A stretch of 41,530 bases of DNA, from contig JBARRQ010000066.1 of the NCBI GenBank assembly GCA_049644305.1, positions 1 to 41,530 on the forward strand. The letters run 5' to 3'. The notes beneath the pieces are model-generated. The model saw only the letters and a program-made list of their open reading frames with translations, did not search any database and was not told the origin of the DNA. This document shows, in pieces, positions 30,508-38,258 of the stretch; position 1 is the stretch's first letter; every line of letters begins with the position of its first letter. The DNA is from AC-32 sp049644305. GTDB taxonomy: Bacteria; Actinomycetota; Thermoleophilia; Gaiellales; Gaiellaceae. A program made the position numbers and the translations under genes.

Positions 30508-31586
30508 CAGGCGGCGCTCTCCGCCTCGCTCGTCCCGTCCCTGTCCTGAACCACCGCCACCGTCTGCGCCGGCTCGCCGGGAAGCGCGTTCCGGCTTGCG
30601 CTCGTAACCAGGGCCTGGCCGCCCGCTCGCAGGCGATCGGTCAAGATCCGCCGCCGCTCGGGATCCAGCTCCGAGAGCACGTCGTCGAGCAGGAGCAGCG
30701 GCCTTGTTCCCCGCCGCTCTTCGAGCAGCTCGGCTTCCGCAAGGAGCAGGGCGAGAACCGCGACACGCTGCTCGCCCTGGGATCCGAACGCTCGAAGGTC
30801 GCGGCCGCCCGCCAGAACCCCGATGTCGTCCAGATGCGGGCCGAGGCCCGTCGTCCCACGCTTCAGGTCGCGCTCGGTTCGGACCTCTAGATCCGCGACG
30901 GCGGGGGCTTCGGCGGCATACGCCAGCTCCGCGCCCGGCAGGCCGAGCTCCTCGGCGCGCTCGCGAAACGGCGGCCGTAGCGACGCCACTGTCTCGTCAC
31001 GCCGCTCGACGAGCTCCGATCCCAGCCGGCTCACCTGCTCGTTCCACGGCGCGAGAGCCTCTCTCGGCGCGAGCCCCTGCGCCACCCTCCGAAGCGCGGC
31101 ATTTCGTTGACCGACAGCTGCCCCGTACTCCGCCGACAGGCCCGCACGCGCAGGCGAGAGGCGGCCGAGCGCGCGATCGAAGTACGCCCGCCGGGCGGCG
31201 GGGCCGCCTTTTACGACCACCAGCCGATCGGGAGTAAAGACGAGCGTCGTAACCTCGCCGCGCAACTGCTCGGCCGCTCTGAGCCGGGCGCCGTTGAGAC
31301 TCGCTTTCTTGCCGATCCCGAGCTCGAGCGTCACTTCCAGCTCGACGGGAGCGCCGGCCTGCTCTCCTCGCAACGCGATTCGGGCGACATCCCGCCCGAA
31401 GCGGACCAGCTGCGCATCGGCCCGCGTGCGCGGCGAGAAGCCCTGCGTTCCGACATGCAGCGACTCGAGCAGATTCGTCTTCCCCGCTCCGTTGGGCCCG
31501 GTCACGAGTACGAGCCCAGCTGCCAGCTCCAGCTCGAGCTTGGCGTAGGAACGAAAGTCTCTCAGCGAAACCGTGGCGACTATCAG
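30507..31586 (-). CDS. recF: DNA replication and repair protein RecF
   Basis: An ABC-type ATPase of the RecFOR gap-repair pathway, about 359 residues. It has Walker A GPNGAGKTN, the signature GSQGEQRVAVLALLL and Walker B LLLLDDVLSELD. The family N-terminus (VSLRDFRSYAKLELEL) is fully present, but no ATG, GTG or TTG precedes it after the dnaN stop. Alignment with Mycobacterium RecF, recalled from memory, places the first residue at CTG (31586), followed by ATA (31583). The first conventional start, GTG at 31505, would remove the first strand and begin inside LVTGPNG. Only a weak AGG precedes the CTG/ATA. The gene follows dnaN by 6 nt and is coupled to dciA. Gene identity is certain; the start is inferred. 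Confidence 0.95.
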   Translation of the reverse strand: MIVATVSLRDFRSYAKLELELAAGLVLVTGPNGAGKTNLLESLHVGTQGFSPRTRADAQLVRFGRDVARIALRGEQAGAPVELEVTLELGIGKKASLNGARLRAAEQLRGEVTTLVFTPDRLVVVKGGPAARRAYFDRALGRLSPARAGLSAEYGAAVGQRNAALRRVAQGLAPREALAPWNEQVSRLGSELVERRDETVASLRPPFRERAEELGLPGAELAYAAEAPAVADLEVRTERDLKRGTTGLGPHLDDIGVLAGGRDLRAFGSQGEQRVAVLALLLAEAELLEERRGTRPLLLLDDVLSELDPERRRILTDRLRAGGQALVTSASRNALPGEPAQTVAVVQDRDGTSEAESAA

Positions 31587-31592
31587 CCTGGT

Positions 31593-32726
31593 CTAACCGG
31601 CAAGCCGAATCGGCATGATCAGGTATAGGAAGTCGTCGCTCTCGCCTTCGAGCACAGCCGGCCGCAGCGGGCTGATCAGCTTCAGGCGAACCTGTTCCCC
31701 GACGATCGACTCGATCCCATCACGGAGAAACTCCGCGTTGAAGCCGATCTCCAACGGCTCACCGCTGAACGCTGCAGGCAACGTCTCGCGGGCCTCTCCG
31801 ACATCCTGCGTCTGGGCGGAGACCGTCAGCTCCCCTTCGGCGAAGCGGAGCCGCAGCGGCGAATTGCGCTGGGCCATCACGGAGACGCGGCGGACGACGT
31901 CGAGCAGCTCGTCCCGGGCGAGGGAGACCTCGTACTCGAACGTCTCCGGCACGAGCTGCTTGAAGTTCGGGAACTGCCCGTCGATCCGGCGGGTAGTCAG
32001 CCAAGCATCGCCGGTGCCGAAGACGACCTGGTTCTCGTGCACCCCGAGCTGGATCTTGTCGCCCTCCGAGGCGATCCGGGCGAGCTCCCCGAGCGCTCGG
32101 GCCGGCACAATTGCCTCCAACTCCGGCACAGTCCCTTCCAGCTTGGTCTCCTTGACGGAGAGGCGGTAGGAGTCCGTTGCCGCCATGACGAGCTTCCCAG
32201 GCTCGAAGTGGACGAGCACCCCGGTCAAAACTGGACGCGATTCGTCCCGTGAAGCCGAGCGGCTGACGCGGCCAATTGTCTCGAGGAGGCTTTCGCGGGC
32301 AACCTCGTACAGCTCGATTCCCTCTGTCTCCGGTAGGCGCGGGAAGTCCTCGGCGTTGTAGGTGTGCAGCCGGTACGTCGCCGAGCCACAGCGCACCTCG
32401 ACAATCGCCTCTTCCAGCTTGTGCTCGATCGTCACCTCCGCCCCGGGGAGCAACCGAGCGAGGTCGACCAGAAGCTTCCCGGGGACGACCACCGAGCCCT
32501 CGGCCTCGATCTTCGCCTCGAGCGAGGTCCGGAGCGAGAGCTCCATGTCTGTTGCCGCAAGCCGCAACTTCCCGCCGTCTGCCTCGAGCAGGATCCCGGC
32601 CAGGATCTGCACCGTCATCCGAGTCGAGACACCACGAGAGACGATGCCGAGGGCGCGCAGAAGCTCGTCCCGCGAGCAGGCGATCTTGAGAGCTCCTTGT
32701 GCGACCACGGCTTCTACTTCGATCAT
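31593..32726 (-). CDS. dnaN: DNA polymerase III beta sliding clamp
   Basis: A 377-residue beta clamp with three structurally repeated domains: residues about 1-125 (LKIACSRDELLRALGIVSRG, LAATDMELSLRTS), 130-250 (SRPVLTGVLVHFEPGKLVMAATDSYRL, shown in part) and 255-377. It ends in the canonical YLIMPIRLAG peptide. It encircles DNA and tethers polymerase. An AAGGA Shine-Dalgarno sequence lies 9 nt before the ATG. The upstream spacer to dnaA carries origin-like elements. The stop is followed 6 nt later by the proposed recF start. Confidence 0.97.
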   Translation of the reverse strand: MIEVEAVVAQGALKIACSRDELLRALGIVSRGVSTRMTVQILAGILLEADGGKLRLAATDMELSLRTSLEAKIEAEGSVVVPGKLLVDLARLLPGAEVTIEHKLEEAIVEVRCGSATYRLHTYNAEDFPRLPETEGIELYEVARESLLETIGRVSRSASRDESRPVLTGVLVHFEPGKLVMAATDSYRLSVKETKLEGTVPELEAIVPARALGELARIASEGDKIQLGVHENQVVFGTGDAWLTTRRIDGQFPNFKQLVPETFEYEVSLARDELLDVVRRVSVMAQRNSPLRLRFAEGELTVSAQTQDVGEARETLPAAFSGEPLEIGFNAEFLRDGIESIVGEQVRLKLISPLRPAVLEGESDDFLYLIMPIRLAG

Positions 32727-32880
32727 TTATGAAATTCCTTTGTCGTAGTAGTAGAGAGTGTGAATGGCGGGGAAGACACTCCAGACTGGCTCGGAGAACG
32801 GAGTTTGCCTGTGGGGGACGGTTGGGGAGAAACAGGCGATCTCGACAGGCCCCACGACAGCTGCCGGCTCGATCCACATT
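32727..32880 (-). promoter_or_regulatory. dnaA-dnaN spacer with origin-like elements
   Basis: A 154-nt spacer that in many bacteria holds oriC. Visible are a DnaA-box-like CGATCCACA at 32870-32878 (7/9), a weaker CCATTCACA-type sequence near 32757-32765 (6/9), the trinucleotide repeat at 32745-32754 listed separately, and a relatively A/T-rich stretch next to the dnaN start. It also serves as the dnaN leader. The spacer is short for a complete actinobacterial origin. Confidence 0.5.
32745..32754 (-). repeat. DnaA-trio-like repeat, CTACTACTAC on the minus strand
   Basis: Three successive TAC triplets (minus strand), followed by GAC and an A/T-richer stretch leading into dnaN. Established knowledge: DnaA-trios, as in the B. 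subtilis dnaA-dnaN origin, are repeated trinucleotides between DnaA boxes and the unwinding element that load DnaA on single strands. The position and sequence fit; the adjacent DnaA box is weak. Confidence 0.4.
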
Positions 32881-34224
32881 TCAGCGGGCCTGCTTGATCC
32901 TTGCGGTCAGTTCTTGCACCAGGTTGTACACAGACCGGTCTTCTCGAATCAGGCGCGCGATCTTCGAGGTGGCGTGAATCACCGTCGTGTGGTCGCGGCC
33001 GCCGAACTGCTTCCCGATCTTCGGCAGTGACGAATCGGTGAGTTCTCGCGAGAGGTACATCGCAACCTGGCGCGGGTAGACGATGTTCTGCGATCGCTTG
33101 TCGCCGCAAAGCTCCTCGAGGGAGAGACCAAATCGGTCGGAGACGAGCTCCTGGATCCGCTCGATCGAGACCTGCGGGACCTCGCCCTGGGGGAAGACAT
33201 CCTTGAGCACGTCCTGCGAGAGGTCCTCGCTCATCGGCCGGCCGGTAAGCGACGAGAAGGCCACGACGCGTGTGAGCGCGCCCTCCAGCTCGCGGATGTT
33301 CGAGGAGATCCTGCCCGCGATGAACTCGAGCACCTTCGGATCCGAGATGTGGATCTCGTCGGTCTTGACCTTCTTGCGCAGGATCGCGATCCGGGTCTCC
33401 AGGTCAGGCGGCTGGATGTCCGTGATGAGACCCCACTCGAAGCGTGAGCGTAGCCGTTCCTCGAGCGTCGAGATCTCACGCGGCGGGCGGTCGGACGAGA
33501 TCACGAGCTGTCCGCCGGCCTCGTAGATCGAGTTGAACGTGTGGAAGAACTCCTCCTGGATTCGCTCCTTGTGCTCGAAGAACTGAATGTCGTCGATCAG
33601 CAGGAGGTCGTAAGCCCGGTAGCGTTGCTTGAAGCCCTCGATCCGCTTGTCGCGCAGGGCGTTGATGAAGTCGTTCATGAACGTCTCGCTCGTCACGTAG
33701 CGGACGGAGAGCTCGCTCTGGTGCTCCCCGACATACTGGGCGATCGCTTGCAAGAGGTGTGTCTTGCCAAGACCGGTCCCGCCGTAGATGAAAAGCGGGT
33801 TGTAAGCCTGTGCAGGCGCCTCCGCAACGGCGAGCGCGGCCGCATGCGCGAATCGGTTCGAGGAGCCGATGACGAAGGAGTCGAAGGTGTACTTCGGGTT
33901 GAGCCCGATGCTGGCCGCCTCCCGCCGGTGTTCCTCGGCCGGCTCGGCCGCGTCTTTCTGGGATTCGGAGATTGCGAGCTGAACGCGCCGCTCCTTGCCG
34001 GTCGCATCTCCGACCGCAGCGCGAATCAAGCCCACGAAATGGCTCTCTATCCAGTCGCGCGTGAAGTCGTTCGGGACGGACAACACGAACTCGTCCTCCG
34101 TGAGGTGGATCCCGCCGACGTGGTCGAACCACGTGCGATAGGTCGTATCGTTGAGAGCGCCTCTGAGCCGACTGGAAACCTCGCTCCACAGGCTCTCCGC
34201 AGTCAGCTCGGTTGGGGGCTTCAC
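32881..34224 (-). CDS. dnaA: Chromosomal replication initiator protein DnaA
   Basis: A 447-residue DnaA. Domain I (about 1-80) includes LWSEVSSRLRGALNDTTYRTWF. A short linker follows, then the AAA+ domain from NPKYTFDSFVIGSSNRFAHAA with Walker A GGTGLGKTH (about 148-156), Walker B LLLIDDIQFF (Asp211, Asp212) and sensor RLRSRFEWGL. The C-terminal DNA-binding domain carries the signature GGRDHTTVIHATSKI. The GTG at 34224 was chosen because it precedes the first conserved helix; AAGGAG lies 12 nt upstream. The upstream spacer has a promoter and several DnaA-box-like sites, so autoregulation is likely. Confidence 0.97.
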   Translation of the reverse strand: MKPPTELTAESLWSEVSSRLRGALNDTTYRTWFDHVGGIHLTEDEFVLSVPNDFTRDWIESHFVGLIRAAVGDATGKERRVQLAISESQKDAAEPAEEHRREAASIGLNPKYTFDSFVIGSSNRFAHAAALAVAEAPAQAYNPLFIYGGTGLGKTHLLQAIAQYVGEHQSELSVRYVTSETFMNDFINALRDKRIEGFKQRYRAYDLLLIDDIQFFEHKERIQEEFFHTFNSIYEAGGQLVISSDRPPREISTLEERLRSRFEWGLITDIQPPDLETRIAILRKKVKTDEIHISDPKVLEFIAGRISSNIRELEGALTRVVAFSSLTGRPMSEDLSQDVLKDVFPQGEVPQVSIERIQELVSDRFGLSLEELCGDKRSQNIVYPRQVAMYLSRELTDSSLPKIGKQFGGRDHTTVIHATSKIARLIREDRSVYNLVQELTARIKQAR

Positions 34225-34265
34225 GCCGCCGGCAGGCTCCTTCTCGAGGTCCGGGCGAGCGTCCG

Positions 34266-34294
34266 AGCATAGCAGCGCCCCGGCCGCCCTACAA
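34266..34294 (-). promoter_or_regulatory. Candidate dnaA promoter
   Basis: On the minus strand TTGTAG (34289-34294), a 17-nt spacer and TATGCT (34266-34271, fits TANNNT) precede the dnaA GTG by about 42 nt. The -35 is weak (TTG only). A DnaA-box-like site begins 22 nt upstream of it, at 34316. Confidence 0.4.
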
Positions 34295-34315
34295 TGCCCA
34301 CGACGGCGTTGTCTC

Positions 34316-34475
34316 GGTGGACAAAAACTATGCAATTTGCAGGGAAATACAGCTGCTCCACACCGGTCTCCACAGCTGTGGACGATGTGCCGGGGAAGGC
34401 GACGCTTGCATCAGCAAGGACGGCTCTCGCGCCTCGAATCAGACCGCGCTTGTGCAGTGCCGTATCTGTGGACAA
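34316..34475. promoter_or_regulatory. Cluster of five DnaA-box-like 9-mers
   Basis: By eye against TTATCCACA/TGTGGATAA: 34316-34324 GGTGGACAA (7/9), 34354-34362 TGCTCCACA (7/9), 34366-34374 GTCTCCACA (7/9), 34377-34385 TGTGGACGA (7/9) and 34467-34475 TGTGGACAA (8/9). The third and fourth face each other inside a perfect 14-bp palindrome, TCCACAGCTGTGGA, at 34369-34382. The preferred box here may be TGTGGACAA. Confidence 0.5.
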
Positions 34476-34494
34476 CCACCCGGAGGGCCTCGTC

Positions 34495-34500
34495 TATACT
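34495..34500 (+). promoter_or_regulatory. Candidate -10 element for the rpmH operon
   Basis: TATACT matches TATAAT at 5 of 6 positions, 53 nt before the rpmH GTG. A TGGACA (34469-34474, 5/6 to TTGACA) is 20 nt upstream, which is long spacing, and it lies inside the best DnaA-box-like site. If real, DnaA could compete with polymerase here. Confidence 0.45.
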
Positions 34501-34553
34501 GACCTCTTGCCGCCGTCCGACCTGGCGGCGCTTCCTTCTCTTTCTCCGACTCG

Positions 34554-34688
34554 GTGAAACGGACCTATCAGCCCAACGTGCGCAGGCGAAAGCGGAGGCA
34601 CGGGTTCCGTGCCCGCATGGCCACGCGGGCCGGGCGAGCAATCTTGAAGCGCCGGCGCGCGAAAGGCCGCAAGCGCCTTTCCGCGTAG
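34554..34688 (+). CDS. rpmH: 50S ribosomal protein L34
   Basis: A 44-residue, very basic ribosomal protein. It reads MKRTYQPNVRRRKRRHGFRA at the start and ends GRKRLSA, the standard L34 sequence style and length, and binds 23S rRNA in the large subunit. It starts at GTG and is the first gene of the rpmH-rnpA-yidD-yidC-jag-rsmG block, as in most bacteria. It is too short for routine ORF cut-offs, but the family match is unmistakable. Confidence 0.97.
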   Translation: MKRTYQPNVRRRKRRHGFRARMATRAGRAILKRRRAKGRKRLSA

Positions 34689-34704
34689 CTCGCTGGACGT
34701 ACCC

Positions 34705-35055
34705 GTGAACCGCCGCCACCGCCTCTCGCGCTCGCGCGACTTCGACGCCGTGTACCGGCACGGGCGGTCGGTCTCGACGCGCTTCCTCGTTCTCTACTGG
34801 TTCTCACGGGACGACGAAGGCGGCGGCGGTCCGAGGTTCGGGCTTGCAGTGCCGAAGGCCGTGGGAACTGCGGTCGTACGCAACCGGATCAAGCGCAGGC
34901 TGCGCGAGATCCTCCGGGCGCGATCGGCCGCGCTGCCCGGGGATCATGACTACGTGCTCGTCGTGCGCCCCGGCCTGGCCGAGGCCGCGGAGAGCCGTGG
35001 CTCGGAGTGGCTGAACGAGCGAGTCGACGAGATCCTCGGAAAGGCCTCCGCATGA
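34705..35055 (+). CDS. rnpA: Ribonuclease P protein component
   Basis: A 116-residue basic protein that assists the RNase P RNA in tRNA 5' processing. Family blocks are RLSRSRDFDAVYRHGRS, FGLAVPKAVGTAVVRNRIKR (the RNR motif that contacts RNA) and the DYVLVVRPGLA strand. The GTG start lies 16 nt after the rpmH stop. The stop overlaps yidD (ATGA). Confidence 0.95.
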   Translation: MNRRHRLSRSRDFDAVYRHGRSVSTRFLVLYWFSRDDEGGGGPRFGLAVPKAVGTAVVRNRIKRRLREILRARSAALPGDHDYVLVVRPGLAEAAESRGSEWLNERVDEILGKASA

Positions 35056-35300
35056 GGTACGCCTTGCGCGCCCCTACCTACGCCGGGTTGGCGTTGATCT
35101 ACCTCTACCGCTGGACGCTGGGGCTGCTCTGGGCCGGCTCCTGCAAGTACCACCCGACTTGCTCGCAGTACGCGGTCGACGCTCTGCGCCGCTACGGGCT
35201 CCTGCGTGGCTCCATCCTCGCCGGCTGGCGTCTCCTCCGCTGCAACCCGTGGAGCCGCGGCGGCGTGGATCACGCCGAAGACCAGAGGCTGTTCAGATGA
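35052..35300 (+). CDS. yidD: Membrane protein insertion efficiency factor YidD
   Basis: An 82-residue protein with the YidD core LIYLYRWTLG, then SCKYHPTCSQYAVDALRRYG and LLRCNPWSRGGVD, including the conserved cysteines. It is thought to be a membrane-associated helper of YidC. The ATG at 35052 overlaps the rnpA stop (ATGA), and its own stop overlaps the yidC ATG, so the order and coupling are canonical. An earlier in-frame start lies inside rnpA and is not needed. Confidence 0.95.
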   Translation: MRYALRAPTYAGLALIYLYRWTLGLLWAGSCKYHPTCSQYAVDALRRYGLLRGSILAGWRLLRCNPWSRGGVDHAEDQRLFR

Positions 35301-36151
35301 TCCTGCTGTCGATCCTCTCGCCGCTCGAGAACATCCTCCGGAACGTCCTCGACTGGCTTCACGGGACGGCCGGGCTCTCGTGGGCGTGGTCGATCGTGGC
35401 ACTGACCGTGATCGTGCGTGTCTTGCTCGTGCCGCTGACGGTCAGGCAGATCCATTCGATGCAGAACCTCCAGCGGCATGCGCCGCAGATGAAGGAGATC
35501 CAGCGCAAGTACAAGGCCGACAAGACGCGTCAGCAAGAGGAGCTGATGAAGTTCTACCGGGAGAACAACATCAACCCGGCTGCTTCGTGCCTGCCTCTCC
35601 TCGCACAGTTTCCGGTCTTCATCTCGCTGTACTTCGTGCTCAGGCACTTCTCCAAGCATCCGCCCTGCGCGGCGCACGCGGCGCACCCGCAGCTCTGTGT
35701 TGCACACGGCGACTTCGCGTGGCTTCACCATTTCGTGCCGAACATCGCCGCTCACGCGAGCGCCCACTGGTCGGGGTTCGTCCTGCTTGCCATCTACGTC
35801 GTGAGCCAGCTCGCGTCGACGCTGTTGATGGCGACGACGATGGACAAGACGCAGCGAACGATGTTGCTCGTGCTGCCGGTCGCGTTTGTGTTCTTCCTCC
35901 TGAACTTTCCCACCGGTCTCGTGCTCTACTGGGTCACGACGAACCTCTGGACGGTCGGCCAGGGACTGATCACGCGGCGGCTGATGCCAAAGGCCGCCCC
36001 GCCGCCGAGGCGAACCTCGCGAACGCCGCCAAGGACCGAAGCTCCGTCCGAGCAACCTGCAGACGATGAAGCTGCGGTGCCCGCACCCGCGGTCGCGCCC
36101 GCAGCGCCCAAGAGGGTTCGGCGGAAGAAGAAGAGGAAGGCCCGAAGATGA
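35297..36151 (+). CDS. yidC: Membrane protein insertase YidC
   Basis: A 284-residue YidC/Oxa1 insertase of the short Gram-positive type, without the large periplasmic domain. Helices are near residues 28-48 (SIVALTVIVRVLLVPLTV, with the groove arginine Arg41), 95-115 (CLPLLAQFPVFISLYFVL), about 155-180, and 190-230 (MLLVLPVAFVFFLLNFPTGLVLYW, shown in part). A basic cytosolic loop, MQNLQRHAPQMKEIQRKY, separates the first two. The C-terminus is Pro/Ala-rich and strongly basic (KRVRRKKKRKARR), typical of ribosome-binding tails. It has no lipobox. It is coupled to jag by an ATGA overlap. Confidence 0.95.
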   Translation: MILLSILSPLENILRNVLDWLHGTAGLSWAWSIVALTVIVRVLLVPLTVRQIHSMQNLQRHAPQMKEIQRKYKADKTRQQEELMKFYRENNINPAASCLPLLAQFPVFISLYFVLRHFSKHPPCAAHAAHPQLCVAHGDFAWLHHFVPNIAAHASAHWSGFVLLAIYVVSQLASTLLMATTMDKTQRTMLLVLPVAFVFFLLNFPTGLVLYWVTTNLWTVGQGLITRRLMPKAAPPPRRTSRTPPRTEAPSEQPADDEAAVPAPAVAPAAPKRVRRKKKRKARR

Positions 36152-36855
36152 GCCCGGACTCGGAAGACTCGATTCAGGTCGAGGCGACGGGCGAGACCGT
36201 CGGCGAGGCGAAGTGGTCGGCGCTGCGCGAGCTCGAGAAGCTCCAGCCGGGGCTCGACAAGGCAGCGGTCCGGTTCCAGGTCGTCTCCGAAGGGGAGCGA
36301 GGCCTCCTCGGAGTCGGATATGCGCCTGCCAGAGTGATCGCGACCGCCGAAGTGGCTGCGCCCACGACGCCGGCCCAACCGCCGGCGGACGAGAGCGACC
36401 TCGCGGGTGACGTGCGGGATGTGATCGAGCGCATCTTGGAGGCGATCGGGGCGCGCGCCCAGGTGGAGATACGTGAGGACGGCGAGTCTCTGGTGGCCAC
36501 ACTCGAGGGCGGCGAGCTGGGTCTCGTGATCGGCAAGCACGGCCAGACGATCGACGCGATCCAGTACCTCGTGAACGCGATCGTCTGGCGTGGCCAGGGC
36601 GAGGACCGCAAGCCGGTCGTCGTCGACGCCGCGGGGTATCGAGCCCGCCGGGAGGCGAGCCTGGACGCACTGGCCGTCCAGAGCGCGGAACGGGCGGTCT
36701 CGTCGGGAAGTGCGGTCGAGCTCGACCCGATGACGGCGGTCGAGCGCAAGGTGATTCACGTGCACCTGAAGGACTTCCCCGGTGTGACCACCCGTAGCGA
36801 GGGCACGGAGCCCAACCGCTTCGTCGTGATCGATCCCGAAGGTGAGCAAGGCTAG
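36148..36855 (+). CDS. jag: RNA-binding protein Jag/KhpB (Jag-N, KH and R3H domains)
   Basis: A 235-residue protein. Residues about 8-57 are Jag-N (SIQVEATGETVGEAKWSAL, GLLGVGYAPARV). A Pro/Ala linker follows. Residues about 88-165 are a KH domain with GLVIGKHGQTIDAIQYL. Residues about 170-230 are an R3H domain (VERKVIHVHLKDFPGVTTRS, EPNRFVVI). It binds RNA and in other bacteria influences cell-wall and division gene expression; its position after yidC is universal in this operon. The start overlaps yidC (ATGA) and the stop overlaps rsmG by 14 nt. Confidence 0.95.
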   Translation: MSPDSEDSIQVEATGETVGEAKWSALRELEKLQPGLDKAAVRFQVVSEGERGLLGVGYAPARVIATAEVAAPTTPAQPPADESDLAGDVRDVIERILEAIGARAQVEIREDGESLVATLEGGELGLVIGKHGQTIDAIQYLVNAIVWRGQGEDRKPVVVDAAGYRARREASLDALAVQSAERAVSSGSAVELDPMTAVERKVIHVHLKDFPGVTTRSEGTEPNRFVVIDPEGEQG

Positions 36856-37489
36856 CCGGGGAAATCCTCCGGTTTCCCCCGATCCCCTCGACGAGCCGGC
36901 CGGCGCGGACGGGCGACTCCGGCGCTGGCTGGAGGCGCTCGTTGCAACCCCGGGCTTGACCTCGGTCACGGCCGAGGAGGCACCGCGCGTCCATCTCGCG
37001 GACAGTCTGCAGGCAGCCGAAACGGTGCGGCAGTTCGACGGGCCAATCATCGACGTTGGCTCCGGCGGCGGCGCGCCGGGGATTCCTCTCGCAGCGGCGT
37101 TGCCCGAGCGCGAGGTGACGCTGCTTGATGCGAGCCGGCGTAAGTGCGCGTTCCTCGAGCGATGGGCGCGTGAGTTCCCGAACGTGCGGGTTGTCTGCGG
37201 ACGGGCGGAGGAACAACCGGTTGACGCCTGGGGCGTCGCCTTGGCGAAGGCGCTCGCAAGCCCGCCGGTGGCGGCCGAATGGTGTCTTCCGCTCGTAAGG
37301 CCGGGCGGCGCCGCGATCCTCTTCGCCGGGCCCAGCGCCGAGCGAGAGCGCGTGGCGAGCGTTGCGGAGCAGCTTGCCGGGGAGCTCGCTGAGCCACGGT
37401 CCGGCCTGCTCGTCCTGCGCAAGCTCGGCCCGACGCCTCCGGGCTTCCCCCGGCGGCCCGGCCTGGCGAGGAAACGTCCGCTCGCATAG
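36842..37489 (+). CDS. rsmG: 16S rRNA (guanine-N7) methyltransferase RsmG
   Basis: A 215-residue SAM-dependent methyltransferase that modifies G527 of 16S rRNA. It shows the SAM loop IIDVGSGGGAPGIPLA, LLDASRRKCAFLERW, and the later LPLVRPGGAAILFAG strand. The SxAxAP-type motif is replaced by ALAKALASPP, a modest variation. Its loss in other bacteria gives low-level streptomycin resistance. The GTG start overlaps jag by 14 nt. It is the last gene before the parA-parB pair, 13 nt away. Confidence 0.93.
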   Translation: MSKASRGNPPVSPDPLDEPAGADGRLRRWLEALVATPGLTSVTAEEAPRVHLADSLQAAETVRQFDGPIIDVGSGGGAPGIPLAAALPEREVTLLDASRRKCAFLERWAREFPNVRVVCGRAEEQPVDAWGVALAKALASPPVAAEWCLPLVRPGGAAILFAGPSAERERVASVAEQLAGELAEPRSGLLVLRKLGPTPPGFPRRPGLARKRPLA

Positions 37490-37502
37490 CTAGCGTGGCC
37501 GT

Positions 37503-38258
37503 ATGCCCGGCCGGGTATACGCGCTTGCCAACCAGAAGGGCGGGGTCGGCAAGACGACGACGGCGATCAACGTAGCCGCGTGTCTCGCGGAGGCCGGCGA
37601 GCGCACGCTGGTCGTCGACCTCGACCCCCAGGCAAACGCGACCTCCGGGCTCGGCGAGCGTGCGAACGGGAGCTCCTCGCTCGATTTGCTGGACGGAGTG
37701 CGGCTCGAGCGGCTGGCCAAGCCGACGCGGTTTCCGCGGCTCGAGCTGGTGCCGTCGCGACCGGAGCTCGCCGCCGCGGCTGTCGAGCTCTCACGCAGGC
37801 CGGACGGCGAGCGCTATCTCGCTGAGTCGCTCGCCGAAGCGGGCGACGGGTACGCGTTTGTCTTCGTCGACTGCCCGCCTTCGCTCGGCCCGCTGACGGT
37901 CAACGCGCTCGCGGCTGTCGACCGGGTGCTCGTCCCCGTCCAGGCGGAGTACTACGCGCTCGAGGGGCTCGCTCAGCTCGTCGGCTCGGTCGAGCTCGTG
38001 CGGGCTCGCTTGAACCCGCGCCTTGCAATCGGCGGCGTGATCCTGACGATGGTCGACCGCCGAACACGGCTTGCCGCAGATGTCTCCGAGGAGGTCCGGC
38101 GGCACTTCGGCGAGCTCGTCTTCAAAGCGGCGGTACCGCGCTCGGTTCGCGTCGCCGAGGCGCCGAGCCACGGCATGCCGGTGACGGCCTACGACCGTGA
38201 CTCGGCCGGCGCCGACGCATACTGGAAGGTGGCGATGGAGCTTGTCGGTCGCTCCTGA
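37503..38258 (+). CDS. parA: Chromosome-partitioning ATPase ParA (Soj)
   Basis: A 251-residue ParA with the deviant Walker A KGGVGKTTT (Lys12, Lys17), LVVDLDPQANATSGLG, the Walker B-like VFVDCPPSLGPLTVNALAAVD (shown in part) and GVILTMVDRRTRLAADVSEEV. It moves ParB-bound origins by nucleotide-dependent DNA binding. The N-terminus is short, as in chromosomal ParA proteins. The 3' end overlaps the probable parB start by 17 nt. Confidence 0.95.
   Translation: MPGRVYALANQKGGVGKTTTAINVAACLAEAGERTLVVDLDPQANATSGLGERANGSSSLDLLDGVRLERLAKPTRFPRLELVPSRPELAAAAVELSRRPDGERYLAESLAEAGDGYAFVFVDCPPSLGPLTVNALAAVDRVLVPVQAEYYALEGLAQLVGSVELVRARLNPRLAIGGVILTMVDRRTRLAADVSEEVRRHFGELVFKAAVPRSVRVAEAPSHGMPVTAYDRDSAGADAYWKVAMELVGRS

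Larger units (their letters stand above)
34225..34553. promoter_or_regulatory. dnaA-rpmH divergent spacer, candidate oriC or DnaA-control region
   Basis: A 329-nt gene-free divergent spacer. It holds the dnaA promoter (34266-34294), a cluster of DnaA-box-like 9-mers (34316-34475), an A/T-richer patch at 34321-34350, and a candidate rpmH -10 at 34495-34500. It is larger and richer in DnaA-like sites than the dnaA-dnaN spacer, so it may be the origin or one half of a bipartite origin. I did not see a classic AT-rich unwinding block. Confidence 0.55.

Noticed and set aside
35270..37216. A 648-codon open frame on the minus strand opposite yidC, jag and rsmG
   Set aside because: It is Arg/Pro-rich and mirrors real coding genes on the other strand; long antisense frames are expected at this GC content.
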